64,000 bases of DNA from JAWKUK01 sp041398605 (GCA_041398605.1 JAWKUK010000014.1:62001-126000); one strand, 5' to 3'. Counted from the stretch's first letter, positions 15,775-25,128 are shown. Program-made: numbers and translations. The notes: generated from the letters alone by a model not told the origin.

Positions 15775-15790
15775 GCGCGGACGCGCTCAC
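15771..15790. terminator. palindromic bidirectional terminator spanning two stop codons
   Basis: GTGAGCGCG (15771-15779) and CGCGCTCAC (15782-15790) form a 9-bp perfect stem around two bases. It contains the stop codon of the FG-GAP gene (15772-15774) on one strand and that of purQ (15787-15789) on the other. With only 12 bp between the two genes, it is the only candidate for separating the convergent transcripts. Confidence 0.55.
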
Positions 15791-16593
15791 TTGCTCGCGA
15801 ACTCGACCATGCGTCGCCAGAACGACAGGCCTTCGCCCGCTTCGCGGCGTTGGCCGGCGGCTTGCAGGCGGGTCCATTCCGGGTGGTTCCACGGGTCGAT
15901 GTTGCGCTCCGGGTGCGGCATGAGGCCGAACACGCGGCCCGTTGGATCCGTGATGCCCGCGATGTCCGCCACCGCGCCGTTCGGGTTCGCGGGGTAGCCC
16001 GCGCCGCCGGCGCCCTGGCCGACATACGTGAGCGCGAGCTGGCCGTTCGCGCGCAAGCGCTCCAGCGCCGCGGCCGTCTTCACGACGAACCGGCCCTCGC
16101 CGTGCGCGACGGGGCACGGCCACTCGAGGCCGTCTTGCAACCACGCGCAGTTGCCGCCGTGCTCGCGCAGCGTCACCCAGCGGCACTCGTAGTGGTTCGA
16201 CGCGTTGGCGTAGAGCGCGATCGAGCGCTCCTCCGGCGCCGCGTCGGGCTCGAAGAGCCCCGACTCGACGAGGACCTGGAAGCCGTTGCACACGCCGAGG
16301 ATCACGCCGCCGCGGTCGACGTGGCGGCGCAGCGCGTCGCCGAGCCCGCCGGCGCGCAGCTCGCTGCCCCAGACGCGGCCCGAGCCGAGGTCGTCGCCGT
16401 AGCTGAAGCCGCCGGCGAACACGAGGATGCCGTAGGCGCCCAAGCGCTCGACGTCGCGCGCCGCGGCGTCGGTGCGCGCCATCTCGGCGTCCGCGCCCGC
16501 GCGCTGCAGCGCGCGCACGCTCTCGTCCTCGCAGTTTGTGCCCGCCGTGCGGAGCACGAGCGCTTTGACCTTGGTGCCGATCGCTGAACTCAT
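15787..16593 (-). CDS. purQ: phosphoribosylformylglycinamidine synthase, glutaminase subunit
   Basis: PurQ releases ammonia from glutamine for PurL in the fourth step of purine synthesis. The 268-residue class I glutaminase shows FAGGFSYGDDL, the nucleophile region GVCNGFQVLVESG, and the His/Glu dyad region LMPHPERN. ATG at 16593 overlaps the purL stop (ATGA), and the protein start (KVKALVLRTAGTNCEDES) matches the family N-terminus. It is co-transcribed with purL, and its stop lies inside a palindrome shared with the convergent gene. Confidence 0.96.
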   Translation of the reverse strand: MSSAIGTKVKALVLRTAGTNCEDESVRALQRAGADAEMARTDAAARDVERLGAYGILVFAGGFSYGDDLGSGRVWGSELRAGGLGDALRRHVDRGGVILGVCNGFQVLVESGLFEPDAAPEERSIALYANASNHYECRWVTLREHGGNCAWLQDGLEWPCPVAHGEGRFVVKTAAALERLRANGQLALTYVGQGAGGAGYPANPNGAVADIAGITDPTGRVFGLMPHPERNIDPWNHPEWTRLQAAGQRREAGEGLSFWRRMVEFASK

Positions 16594-19500
16594 CCTTGGA
16601 ACCCTCCGTGGAAGGCCGCGTGGGCCTCGTCGACCGAGACGTCGATGACCGAGCGGCCGTCGACGCCCTTGACCTTGATGCGCGTCCCGCCCGAGACGCG
16701 CCCGATCGGGATGCAGGGCACGCCCATCATCTTCGTCTGGAAGTTGAACTTCTTGCCCGGCTCGACCTCGACCAGGAAGCGCGTGCACGACTCCGAGAAG
16801 AGCAGCGTCGCGTCCGTGTCATAGCCAGCCTCGAACGCCTCGTGGTCGATGACCGCGAGGTCGACGTCTGCGCCGAGCCCGCCCGCCATGCACATCTCCG
16901 CCAGCGCGACCGCGAGGCCGCCCTCCGACAGGTCGTGGCAGGCGAGCACCTGCTTCAGCTTCATCGCGCCGTGCAGCTTCGCGAAGACCGCCGGGGCCTT
17001 CTTCAGGTCCGGCGCCGGCACCGTGCCGCCGTGCAGGCCGAGGTGCGCGTGGTACTCGGAGCCGCCGAGCTCCGCCTTGGTCCCGCCGACCAGCAGCAGC
17101 AGGTTGCCCTTCTGCTTGACGTCCATCGTCACGCAGTTCGCGACGTTCGGGACGATGCTCAGCGCCGAGATGTAGAGCGTGGGGGGGATCGCCAGGGACT
17201 CCTCGCCGATGCGGTACTCGTTGTTCAGCGAGTCCTTGCCGGAGATGAACGGCGTCCCGTACGCCTTCGCCGCGTCGTAACACGCGCGGGACGCCTTCAC
17301 GAGCGCGCCGAGGCGGTCGGGCTTCTTGCAGTTCCCCCACGAGAAGTTGTCGAGCAGCGACGTGCGCGCCGGGTCGCCGCCGACCGCGACGACGTTGCGC
17401 AGCGCCTCGTCGATCGAAGCGAGCGCCATGCGCTCGGGCTCCAAAATGCCGTAGCGCGGGTGCGCCGCGCTGCCGAGCGCGACGCCCTTCTGCGAGCTCG
17501 CCAGCGGCTTCAGCACGACCCCGTCGGAGGGCGCGTCGCGCCGCACGCCGGCGAACGGCTTGACGACGCTCATGCCCTGCACCTCGTGGTCGTATTGGCG
17601 CACGATCCACTGCTTGCTCGCGACGTTCGGGCGGCGGAGCAGCGCGAGCAGCGCGCCGTTCCAGTCGGCCGACGCCGGGTCGTCGCCGGGCGGCGGGCAG
17701 CCCGGGTCGGGCAGGTTCGGCGCGGTCCACGTCGCCTTGCGCGTCGGGCGCGGGGTGCCCTCGTGCAAGAAGTGGAGGTCCATGTCGCCGATGACCTCGC
17801 CTTCGTAGCGCAGGACGAGGCGGCCCGTGTCCGTGAACGTGCCGATCGCCGTCGCTTCGCAGTCTTCTGCGGCGAACGTCGCGATGCAGGCCGCGAGGTG
17901 CTCCGGCGGCACCGCGAGCACCATGCGCTCTTGCGCCTCGCTGATCCAGATCTCCTCGGGCGCGAGGCCCGGATACTTCAGCGGCACGCGCTCGAGGTCG
18001 ACGAGCGCGCCGCCCTTCGTGGCCGCGCCGGCCTTGGTCTTGCCGGCCGCGCCCATCTCGCCGATCGCCGACGAGAGGCCGCCCGCGCCGCAGTCGGTGA
18101 CCGCGCGATAGAGCCCCAGGTCCCGCGCGCGTAGGAGGCCGTCCAGCACGCGCTTCTCCTGGATCGCGTCGCCGATCTGTACGGACGCGGCGTCCTCGGT
18201 CTCGCTCTCCTCGTGCAGCTCGACGGACGAGAACGTCGCGCCGTGGATGCCGTCGCGGCCCGTGCGGCCGCCGACGACGAGGATCACGTCGCCGGGGAAG
18301 ATCTCTTTCTCGACGCAGTCGCGCGGCATGAGGCCGACGGTGCCGGCGTACACCAAGGGGTTCGCGACGTAGCCCTCGTCGAACCACACGCCGCCGCTGG
18401 TCGTCGGGATGCCCATGCGGTTGCCGTAGTCGCGCACGCCGGCGACGACGCCGCGCAGGATCCGGCGCGGGTGCATCGAGCCCTTGGGCACGCGCGCGTC
18501 CGGCAGGTCCATCGGCCCGACGAAGAACGCGTCCGTGTTGGCGATCGGCTTCGCGCCGAGGCCGACGCCGAGGATGTCGCGGATGACGCCGCCGATGCCC
18601 GTCCCCGCGCCGCCGTACGGGTCGATCGCGGACGGGTGGTTGTGCGTCTCGACCTTGAAGGCGAGGCACCAGCCGCCGCGCTCGGGGTCGACGTCGGGCT
18701 CGAACTCGACGACGCCGGCGTTGTCGTGGAAGACGGACACGCACCAAGGCTTCGCGAGCTCGTGGGTCGCGGCCGCGATCGTGGACTTCAGCAGGTTGTC
18801 GATCACCTGGCCGTCCATCTCGATCAGCCCGCGGAACGTCTTGTGCTGGCAGTGCTCGCTCCAAGTCTGCGCGATCGTCTCGAGCTCGGCGATCGAGGGC
18901 TCGCGGCACGCCGCTTGATAGTGCGCTTGCACCGCGCGCATCTCGACGAGGTCGAGCGAGAGCTGGCCGCTCTCCGAGAGCGCGAGCAGCGCCGCGTCGT
19001 CGAGCGTCGACAGCGTGACGGTGACACGGCCGTGCTTCGGGCGCGCGCTCGGCACGCCGTAGGACAGGGCCTCGGAGCCGACGGTGATCGTCTCGATGAC
19101 CTCGTTGCCGAGCCCGCGGCGGGCGGCCGCTGCGAGGGCCGCGGCGTCGAAGCCCGCGCCGTGGGGGACCTCGAAGGCGCGGAACGTCGCGACGTGGCCG
19201 CCCTCTTCCGCGCCGAGGATCCCTGCGCGGCGCAGCGCGCGCTCCAGCGTCAGCGCGCTCGGGTCCATCACGCCCGGCTTGCGCGCGACGAGGACGCGGT
19301 GGGCCGCGCTCGGCGCGGGCACCGTCGCGGGCGCATAGAGCCGCACGTCGTCCAGCACGGGGTCCGCCAGCAGCTCGCGCACCGCGCGCGCCACGGCGTC
19401 GGGCGACAGCGTCGGCGGCAGCAGGTAGCCGCGCCCGAGGCGCACGTCGCCGAGGCCCGCGAGGCCGACCTCCGCGAGCGCCGCCCGCGCGTGACCGCCC

Positions 19501-19664
19501 TCGGGGTCATCGACGTCGCGCCGCCGGAAGGCCTCGACGCGCCAGGCGTGCGGGCCGCTGGGGCTCGGCACGGACGCTGCTGCGGGCGCTGCGGCGGGGG
19601 CGGACACGGGGGAGGTCGACTCTGAAGTCGACGTGGGGGTCGAGTGCGGGGCCGCGTCGGGCAT
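16590..19664 (-). CDS. purL: phosphoribosylformylglycinamidine synthase with fused PurS-like N-terminus
   Basis: PurL converts FGAR to FGAM with ATP and ammonia. The protein of about 1024 residues is longer than the usual 730-residue small PurL because residues of about 40-115 form a PurS-like ferredoxin-fold domain (WRVEAFRRRDVDDPEG, LGDVRLGRGYLL). This fits the absence of a separate purS gene here. The synthase part is standard: TWSEHCQHKTFRG, KVETHNHPSAIDPYGGAGTG, GIPTTSGGVWFDEGY, GAGGLSSAIGEMG and CHDLSEGGLAVALAEM. The N-terminal 40 residues are Ser/Thr/Ala/Pro-rich and probably disordered. I prefer ATG at 19664, five bases after GGGAG, over ATG at 19676. It is coupled to purQ by ATGA overlap. 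Confidence 0.95.
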   Translation of the reverse strand: MPDAAPHSTPTSTSESTSPVSAPAAAPAAASVPSPSGPHAWRVEAFRRRDVDDPEGGHARAALAEVGLAGLGDVRLGRGYLLPPTLSPDAVARAVRELLADPVLDDVRLYAPATVPAPSAAHRVLVARKPGVMDPSALTLERALRRAGILGAEEGGHVATFRAFEVPHGAGFDAAALAAAARRGLGNEVIETITVGSEALSYGVPSARPKHGRVTVTLSTLDDAALLALSESGQLSLDLVEMRAVQAHYQAACREPSIAELETIAQTWSEHCQHKTFRGLIEMDGQVIDNLLKSTIAAATHELAKPWCVSVFHDNAGVVEFEPDVDPERGGWCLAFKVETHNHPSAIDPYGGAGTGIGGVIRDILGVGLGAKPIANTDAFFVGPMDLPDARVPKGSMHPRRILRGVVAGVRDYGNRMGIPTTSGGVWFDEGYVANPLVYAGTVGLMPRDCVEKEIFPGDVILVVGGRTGRDGIHGATFSSVELHEESETEDAASVQIGDAIQEKRVLDGLLRARDLGLYRAVTDCGAGGLSSAIGEMGAAGKTKAGAATKGGALVDLERVPLKYPGLAPEEIWISEAQERMVLAVPPEHLAACIATFAAEDCEATAIGTFTDTGRLVLRYEGEVIGDMDLHFLHEGTPRPTRKATWTAPNLPDPGCPPPGDDPASADWNGALLALLRRPNVASKQWIVRQYDHEVQGMSVVKPFAGVRRDAPSDGVVLKPLASSQKGVALGSAAHPRYGILEPERMALASIDEALRNVVAVGGDPARTSLLDNFSWGNCKKPDRLGALVKASRACYDAAKAYGTPFISGKDSLNNEYRIGEESLAIPPTLYISALSIVPNVANCVTMDVKQKGNLLLLVGGTKAELGGSEYHAHLGLHGGTVPAPDLKKAPAVFAKLHGAMKLKQVLACHDLSEGGLAVALAEMCMAGGLGADVDLAVIDHEAFEAGYDTDATLLFSESCTRFLVEVEPGKKFNFQTKMMGVPCIPIGRVSGGTRIKVKGVDGRSVIDVSVDEAHAAFHGGFQG

Positions 19665-20051
19665 CGGAGCTCCCATCGGGTGGACCCGCGCGAGCGAGGT
19701 CCTGGCTGAGTTGAGGCGCCGCGCGCCACCCGGCGCGCTGCGAGGCGAAGAGTGTAGTGTCCGGGCCGCGGCGGGCCCAACGGTCCGACCGGGCTGCGCC
19801 GCGATTCCGCCCCAGGTTCCGGCGCCGCGCGCCGTCCGCGGGGCGCGGGGCGCGGCCCAAGGGCGCGCGTGGTCCGCCTCAGCCGCCCATGGGTGCTCCC
19901 GGGCGTCGCGCCGGCGCCGCGCGGGTGGTGCGCGGGTGGTGCGCGGGTGGTAGGCGGGGGCCGGGCGCGGGCCGCGTCAGGCGGAAACCGGCGCTGTGCG
20001 CGCCCTTGGGGTTGCCTCGGGACCCTCCGCTCGGGACGATGGCCGGCCACC
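19665..20051. other. divergent intergenic region between purL and accA
   Basis: These 387 bp separate the divergent purL and accA starts and should hold both promoters, but I cannot place -35/-10 boxes with confidence at this base composition. The recognisable feature is an 11-bp tandem repeat, CGCGGGTGGTG, three copies at 19920-19952. No convincing coding region is present. Confidence 0.5.
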
Positions 20052-21053
20052 GTGAGCGAGAAAGACCCCACGAAGCGTAGCGAGCCGCAGGTCCTCCCCT
20101 TCGAGCGCGAGATCCAGGACATGGAGAAGAAGCTCGCCGAGCTCGAATCCATGAGCGACCTCGACATCGGGCCGGAGGTCGAGGGGCTGCGCGCGAAGCT
20201 GCGCGCGCGCCTCGTCGAGACGTACCGCGACCTCTCGGCCTGGGACCAGGTCAGCGTCTCCCGCCACCCCGACCGGCCCGTCGTCTCGGACTACGTCGTG
20301 CACAGCTTCGACGAGTTCCACGAGCTGTTCGGGGACAAGCTCTATGGCGATGACCGCGCGATCGTGACCGGCTTCGCGCGCATCGACGCGCAGCGCTTCA
20401 TGCTCGTCGGCCACCGCAAAGGGCGCACGACCAAGGAGCGCCTCGAGTGCAACTTCGGCAGCGCGCACCCCGAGGGCTACCGCAAGGCGCTGCGCAAGAT
20501 GCGCCTCGCCGAGAAGCTCGGGCTGCCGATCGTCACGCTGATCAACACGCCGGGCGCGTACCCGGGCATCGGCGCCGAAGAGCGCGGCCAAGCGGCCGCG
20601 ATCGCCGAGAACATCATCCACATGTTCGACCTCAAGGTGCCGATCCTGACGATCGTCATCGGCGAGGGCGGCTCGGGCGGGGCGCTCGGCATCGGGATCG
20701 GCGACCGCGTGCTCATCTGCGAGTACGCGTATTACTCGGTCATCACGCCCGAGGGTTGCGCAGCGATCCTGTGGAAGGACGCAGCGCGCACGCCGGACGC
20801 AGCCAAGGCCTTGAAGCTGACGGCGAAGCCTCTGACGGACCTCGGCCTCGTCGACGGCGTCGTGCCAGAGCCGCTCGGCGGCGCGCACAAGGACCGCGAG
20901 GCGATGTTCAAGACGCTGCGCGAGACGATCGCGACGGAGCTCGCCGCGCTGACGGCGCGCCCCGCGGAGCGCCTCGTCGCGGAGCGCCGCGACAAGTTCC
21001 GCCACCTGGGCGCGATCGAAGGGCGCTTCCCGCTCGTCGGCGCCCGCGAGTAG
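20052..21053 (+). CDS. accA: acetyl-CoA carboxylase carboxyltransferase subunit alpha
   Basis: AccA, with AccD, moves the carboxyl group from biotin to acetyl-CoA to make malonyl-CoA for fatty acid synthesis. The 333-residue protein has the usual N-terminal helical region (FEREIQDMEKKLAELESM) and the crotonase-like carboxyltransferase fold: HRKGRTTKERLECNFGSAHP, INTPGAYPGIGAEERGQA, IGEGGSGGALGIGIGDRV, YSVITPEGCAAILWKD and KLTAKPLTDLGLVD. The start is taken as GTG at 20052 (VSEKDPTKRSEP); the ribosome binding site is weak and the in-frame extension upstream runs through the tandem repeat. It stands alone; no accD is visible. Confidence 0.95.
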   Translation: MSEKDPTKRSEPQVLPFEREIQDMEKKLAELESMSDLDIGPEVEGLRAKLRARLVETYRDLSAWDQVSVSRHPDRPVVSDYVVHSFDEFHELFGDKLYGDDRAIVTGFARIDAQRFMLVGHRKGRTTKERLECNFGSAHPEGYRKALRKMRLAEKLGLPIVTLINTPGAYPGIGAEERGQAAAIAENIIHMFDLKVPILTIVIGEGGSGGALGIGIGDRVLICEYAYYSVITPEGCAAILWKDAARTPDAAKALKLTAKPLTDLGLVDGVVPEPLGGAHKDREAMFKTLRETIATELAALTARPAERLVAERRDKFRHLGAIEGRFPLVGARE

Positions 21054-21086
21054 CCGCGGTCGCTCGGCCTTGCGCCATAGGCGCGG

Positions 21087-22217
21087 GTGCGTTCGACTGA
21101 TCGCGTGCAACATCCGCCCCGAGGTCCGTTCCCGGTCGACCCCGACATCCGCGCCGCGCGGACGATCGATCCGCGCGTCTTTAGCGATCCGGCGGTGCAC
21201 CGCGCGCTGATGCAGCGCTCGTTCGCGCGCTCGTGGCAGCTCGTGCGGCTCGGTGAGCCGCGCGGCACGGCGGACGCGTTCACGCTCTTGCCGGGGGCGC
21301 TCGACGAGCCGCTGGTGTGGACGTCGGACGGCGCGACGGAGCGTGTGCTCTCGAACGTTTGCACACACCGCGCGAACCTCGTGCTCGACGAGCGCGCGCC
21401 GCACGCTGCGCGCTGCGAGCGGCGCGAGCTCGTGTGCGGCTACCACGGCCGCCGCTTTGCCCTCGACGGCCGCATGCGCTCGATGCCGGCGTTCGAGCAG
21501 GCGCTCGACTTCCCATGCGAGCGCGACGACCTGCCGGCGCTCGAATGTGAGCGGCTCGGGCCGCTGCGCTTCACGCGGCTCGCGCAGGACCTCTCGTTCG
21601 ATGTCTGGAGCGCGCCGCTGGCCGCGCTCCTGGCCGAGTTCGAGGGCGAGCCGCTGACCTTTGCGCCCGAACACACACGCGACTTCGAGGTCGCCGCGCA
21701 CTGGGCGCTCTATGTCGAGAACTACCTCGAGGGCTTCCACGTCCCGTTTGTCCACGGGGGGCTGCACGAGGTCCTCGACCCGTCCACGTACCGCACGGAG
21801 CTCTTCCCGCTGGCGGTGCGCCAGGTCGGCATCGCGCGCGCGGGCTCGGATGAGCCGTGCCTCCGGCGCGCGAACGAGCCGCGCGTCGCGGCGGACTATC
21901 TCTGGCTCTGGCCGAACTTGATGGTGAATGTGTACCCGTGGGGCATGTCGGTCAACCTCGTCGAGCCGACCAGCCCGACGACGACGCGCGTGCGCTTCTT
22001 GAGCTGGGTCGCGCGCCCGGCGCTCATGGAGCGCGGCGCGGGCGCCGGCCTCGACACGGTCGAGCTAGAGGACGAGGCGATCGTCGAGCGCGTGCAACGC
22101 GGCGTGCGCGCGCGCCTGTACCGCGGCGGCCGTTTCTCGCCCGCACGCGAGACCGGCCCGCATTGGTTCGAGCGGCTCTTGTCCCGTGAGCTCGAGGCCC
22201 TCGCCGAGGAGCGGTGA
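21087..22217 (+). CDS. Rieske-type aromatic ring-hydroxylating oxygenase, alpha subunit-like
   Basis: This 376-residue protein has an N-terminal Rieske [2Fe-2S] domain with Cys92-T-His94 and Cys117-G-Y-His120 (CTHRAN and CGYHGRRF). A catalytic domain follows with the mononuclear iron site region NYLEGFHVPFVH (His218, His223). This is the RHO alpha-subunit layout used for hydroxylation or demethylation of aromatic rings, choline or betaine-like substrates. No reductase, ferredoxin or beta subunit gene is nearby, so the substrate cannot be inferred. The start may be GTG at 21087 or GTG at 21105. It follows accA by 33 bp but has no functional link to it. Confidence 0.85.
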   Translation: MRSTDRVQHPPRGPFPVDPDIRAARTIDPRVFSDPAVHRALMQRSFARSWQLVRLGEPRGTADAFTLLPGALDEPLVWTSDGATERVLSNVCTHRANLVLDERAPHAARCERRELVCGYHGRRFALDGRMRSMPAFEQALDFPCERDDLPALECERLGPLRFTRLAQDLSFDVWSAPLAALLAEFEGEPLTFAPEHTRDFEVAAHWALYVENYLEGFHVPFVHGGLHEVLDPSTYRTELFPLAVRQVGIARAGSDEPCLRRANEPRVAADYLWLWPNLMVNVYPWGMSVNLVEPTSPTTTRVRFLSWVARPALMERGAGAGLDTVELEDEAIVERVQRGVRARLYRGGRFSPARETGPHWFERLLSRELEALAEER

Positions 22218-22244
22218 CACGCGGGGCGAGCCGCGCGCTCGTGC

Positions 22245-22340
22245 TTGCATCCCGCAGGGTCTCAATCCTGCAGGGCCTCGATCCCGCAGGGCCTCGATCC
22301 CGCAGAGTTTCAATACGGCAGGTCCCGATCCCCGCTGCGC
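22245..22340. repeat. 16-bp tandem repeat, about six units
   Basis: Units related to CTCGATCCCGCAGGGC follow each other from about 22247 to 22340; the central two are identical over 13 bases and the outer ones have drifted. They fill the gap between the convergent Rieske gene (ends 22217) and the sigma-fusion gene (ends 22342). No open frame or terminator stem is evident. Confidence 0.7.
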
Positions 22341-22341
22341 C

Positions 22342-25128
22342 TCAATCGCCGCCGAGCGCGCGCCACGGCGTCAGCCACACCCGTACGTCCCTGTGCTCGC
22401 CGGGCGCGAGCACGACGTGGCACGTCGGAGGCTCTCCGAGGATGCGTCGCTCTGCGGCCGCTGCGCGCTCACGGAACGTGATGTACACGGCCCCGGCTGG
22501 CAGGTCCGCCAGCAGGAACGCGCCGTTCGCTGCGACGGGCGCCGCGCGGTCCAGCGTTTCGACGTACGCCTCGAGGCCGGACGCGTCCAGCACGCCCGCG
22601 ATGTCAACGCGGCCGGCCAAGGTGGCGCTGCGCGGCAGGTCGAGCGCGCCGAGGTCGAGGCCTGCGTCGGCTGAGAACTCGACGCCCGCGACCTCGAACG
22701 TCGGCCCGGCCCCATCGTCGATCGTGACGGCGTAGCGGCCCGATGGGAGGGTCCCCATGCGAAACCGCCCCTCGGCGTCCGTGCGTGTTGCGAGGGTCCC
22801 GCGCGACCCGAAGACGCGCACCCAACGGTGCGTCGGCGGCGGCCCGTCGAGCCCGAGCACCCGTTCGGGTTGGAACACCTGCACGTCGAAGCGTGCGCTG
22901 GGATCGGCGTCGACGGGCGAGCGCTCGACGGTGTCGCCCGCGAGGTGCAGGCGCTCGCTCGCAGCGCGCAGCCACACAGACGCGACGCGCACCGGCGCGC
23001 CGGCGACGGGGCGCCCGTCGCGCGTGACGACCCCCGTGAGCCCAGGGCGGCGCGCCAGAGCGACCACCTGCGGCGCGCTCCGATCGTCGCGCGCCAGCAC
23101 CTCGACCACGGCGCTGATGTAACCCGGCGCTGCGAGGGACACTCGATCGAGGCCCGGTCGCGCCGTGGACGCGAAGCGGCCCTCAGGGCGCGTCATGGGC
23201 GCTGGCGCACGTGCGCTGGAAGCCTCCGCGTCGCCGCGCAGCACGCGCGCGCCAAAGCGCTCGAGCGGTTCGCCGCTCGTGGCGTCGATGACCCGCAGGG
23301 TCGCAGCAACGGCCTCGCGCCGCAAGACCACCTCCACCGCGGTCTCGCCGCCGCGGAAGAGGCGCGCGGGCAGCGGCGCCACTTGCACGGTGCCCTCGTG
23401 ATACGTCTCCAGCGGCCGCGCCGCGCCGCGCCGGACCGGCGCGATGAAGCGCCCTTCCCCGTCGGTCTCTGCGGTGTCTTCATGGGACCAGTTGCCTGAG
23501 AGGTTGACGTGGACGCCGGGGCAAGGCGCGCCCGAGGTGTCGACCACGCGCCCCTGGACGACGCGCTCCTTGTCGACGACGAGCTCCACGGGGCCGCAGG
23601 TCTCGCCGAGCTTGATCGTCACGGGGAGCCAGCGCTCGGGCGCGGTGAAGTAGCGCTCGCCGTAGACCTCGAGCAGCGCGGGGCCAGGCGACACATGCCC
23701 GAGCATGAACGTCCCGTCGGGCTCGGTCACTGCGTCGCCGGCGAACCCGGCGAAGCCGATCGTCTCAGCCTCCGTCGAGCCCGGACCGAGCAGCCGGATC
23801 CGTTCGCCGGCGACGGGCGCGCCGTCTTCGTCGATGACCCGGCCGAAGACCGCGCCAGCAGGTTCGAGGCGCACGACGCCGATGTCGTCGACGCCGGGCG
23901 CGCGCGGCAACGGCAGCCTCGCTGCGGACTCATCCGCGAGCTCGAAGGAGAACTCGCTCCGGTGCGGCCCGGCGTCGACGACGAGGCGCGCGGCGGTGAA
24001 CGGCTCGAGCGCGCGCAGCTCGCGCGCGGTCAAGGTCAGCTCGAAGCGCCCGTCGTCGCCCGTGAGGGCCTGCGCGTGCGGGGCGCCGCCCTCGTCGCGG
24101 GCGCGCGGCGGGCGCGACCCCGTCGCCAGCCGTACGGAGGCGCCGACGACCGCCGCGTCTTCGAGCTCGACGACCTGCCCGCGCATGCGGTAGAGCGCGC
24201 TGGGGTCGGGTTCGGGCGCGCTGGCCTCTGCTGTCGCGTCGCGTCGCGCTGCGCCGTCGGACTTGACCGTCGCGAGCGTCGGCGGAGGGGCCTCTGGTTC
24301 GAGCTCCGCCGCCGCGAGGGTCGCCTCGCCCGGCCCCAGCGGGTCCTTCGGCGCCGGGCTGCGCAACGCCGTCGCGACGAGCACCGCGATGGAGCCGAGG
24401 ACGGCGAGCGTGAGTGCGGTGACGCTGACGCGTCGGGCGCCTTCGAGCATGAGTGTGGCCTTCTCGGTGGGCGGCAAGAGCGGCGCCCAAGGGGGGGGAG
24501 CTGGGCTCGACGGCAGCGGAGGCGCCGCGATCGAGAGGGGGGCAGCGAGGGTGAGGCAGGCGCCGCGCAGCGCGTCTGCGTCGGCCCCCTCACCCTCGAG
24601 CCGGCGGCGCAGGGCGGCGAGCGCGCGCTGGGCACGCGCATGGACGGTGCTGTGGGGGGCGCCTTCGCGCCGCGCGATCTCTGCCAATGAGAGGCCCTCT
24701 TGGAAGTGCAGCAGCAGCGTGCTGCGCGCGGGCTCTCCGAGCTCGAGCACGAGCGCGGCGAGCCGGCGTCGCGCTTCGGCCCGCGCGACGAGCTCGCCTG
24801 CGCTCGGGAGCGCCTCGCGCCGCGCGGCGTCCGCTTCGCGCGCTCTGCGTCGCCGCTCGCCGCGGCGCGTGCTCCACGCGAGCGCGCGGAGCCGGTCGAA
24901 CAGCCAGCGCTTCTCGGGCACGACCTCGCGCCCAAAGCGCTCGACCGCGAGCGCCCAGGTCGACTGCGTGAGGTCCGCCGCGAGCGCGCGATCACGCACG
25001 AGCCGGCGCGCGCAGGCCTCGGTCCAGCGCGTCGCCGCGAGCTGTGTCGCGGGGTCATCCGCGCGCGGGGGCCGAGCCTGAGGGCCCTCGCCACCTGCGC
25101 CGTGTCCGGCGTCACAGGGCTCGTTCAT
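22342..25128 (-). CDS. ECF-like sigma factor fused to a transmembrane segment and carboxypeptidase-regulatory-like domains
   Basis: This 928-residue single polypeptide combines a cytoplasmic sigma factor with an outer sensor-like part. Residues of about 35-90 resemble sigma region 2 (LAADLTQSTWALAVERFG). Residues 120-175 give a clear region 4 HTH (LVLELGEPARSTLLLHFQEG, LSLAEIARREGAPHSTVH). After a Pro-rich linker comes one membrane span at about 236-255 (SVTALTLAVLGSIAVLVATA). The remaining 660 residues contain several CarboxypepD_reg/SpaA-like beta sandwiches (VFGRVIDEDGAPVAGERIRL, VQGRVVDTSGAPCPGVHVNL, LTGVVTRDGRPVAGAPVRV). A membrane-tethered sigma factor would have to be freed by cleavage or act at the membrane; that is inference. 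The start ATG at 25128 lies in a 13-bp repeat array. Confidence 0.85.
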   Translation of the reverse strand: MNEPCDAGHGAGGEGPQARPPRADDPATQLAATRWTEACARRLVRDRALAADLTQSTWALAVERFGREVVPEKRWLFDRLRALAWSTRRGERRRRAREADAARREALPSAGELVARAEARRRLAALVLELGEPARSTLLLHFQEGLSLAEIARREGAPHSTVHARAQRALAALRRRLEGEGADADALRGACLTLAAPLSIAAPPLPSSPAPPPWAPLLPPTEKATLMLEGARRVSVTALTLAVLGSIAVLVATALRSPAPKDPLGPGEATLAAAELEPEAPPPTLATVKSDGAARRDATAEASAPEPDPSALYRMRGQVVELEDAAVVGASVRLATGSRPPRARDEGGAPHAQALTGDDGRFELTLTARELRALEPFTAARLVVDAGPHRSEFSFELADESAARLPLPRAPGVDDIGVVRLEPAGAVFGRVIDEDGAPVAGERIRLLGPGSTEAETIGFAGFAGDAVTEPDGTFMLGHVSPGPALLEVYGERYFTAPERWLPVTIKLGETCGPVELVVDKERVVQGRVVDTSGAPCPGVHVNLSGNWSHEDTAETDGEGRFIAPVRRGAARPLETYHEGTVQVAPLPARLFRGGETAVEVVLRREAVAATLRVIDATSGEPLERFGARVLRGDAEASSARAPAPMTRPEGRFASTARPGLDRVSLAAPGYISAVVEVLARDDRSAPQVVALARRPGLTGVVTRDGRPVAGAPVRVASVWLRAASERLHLAGDTVERSPVDADPSARFDVQVFQPERVLGLDGPPPTHRWVRVFGSRGTLATRTDAEGRFRMGTLPSGRYAVTIDDGAGPTFEVAGVEFSADAGLDLGALDLPRSATLAGRVDIAGVLDASGLEAYVETLDRAAPVAANGAFLLADLPAGAVYITFRERAAAAERRILGEPPTCHVVLAPGEHRDVRVWLTPWRALGGD

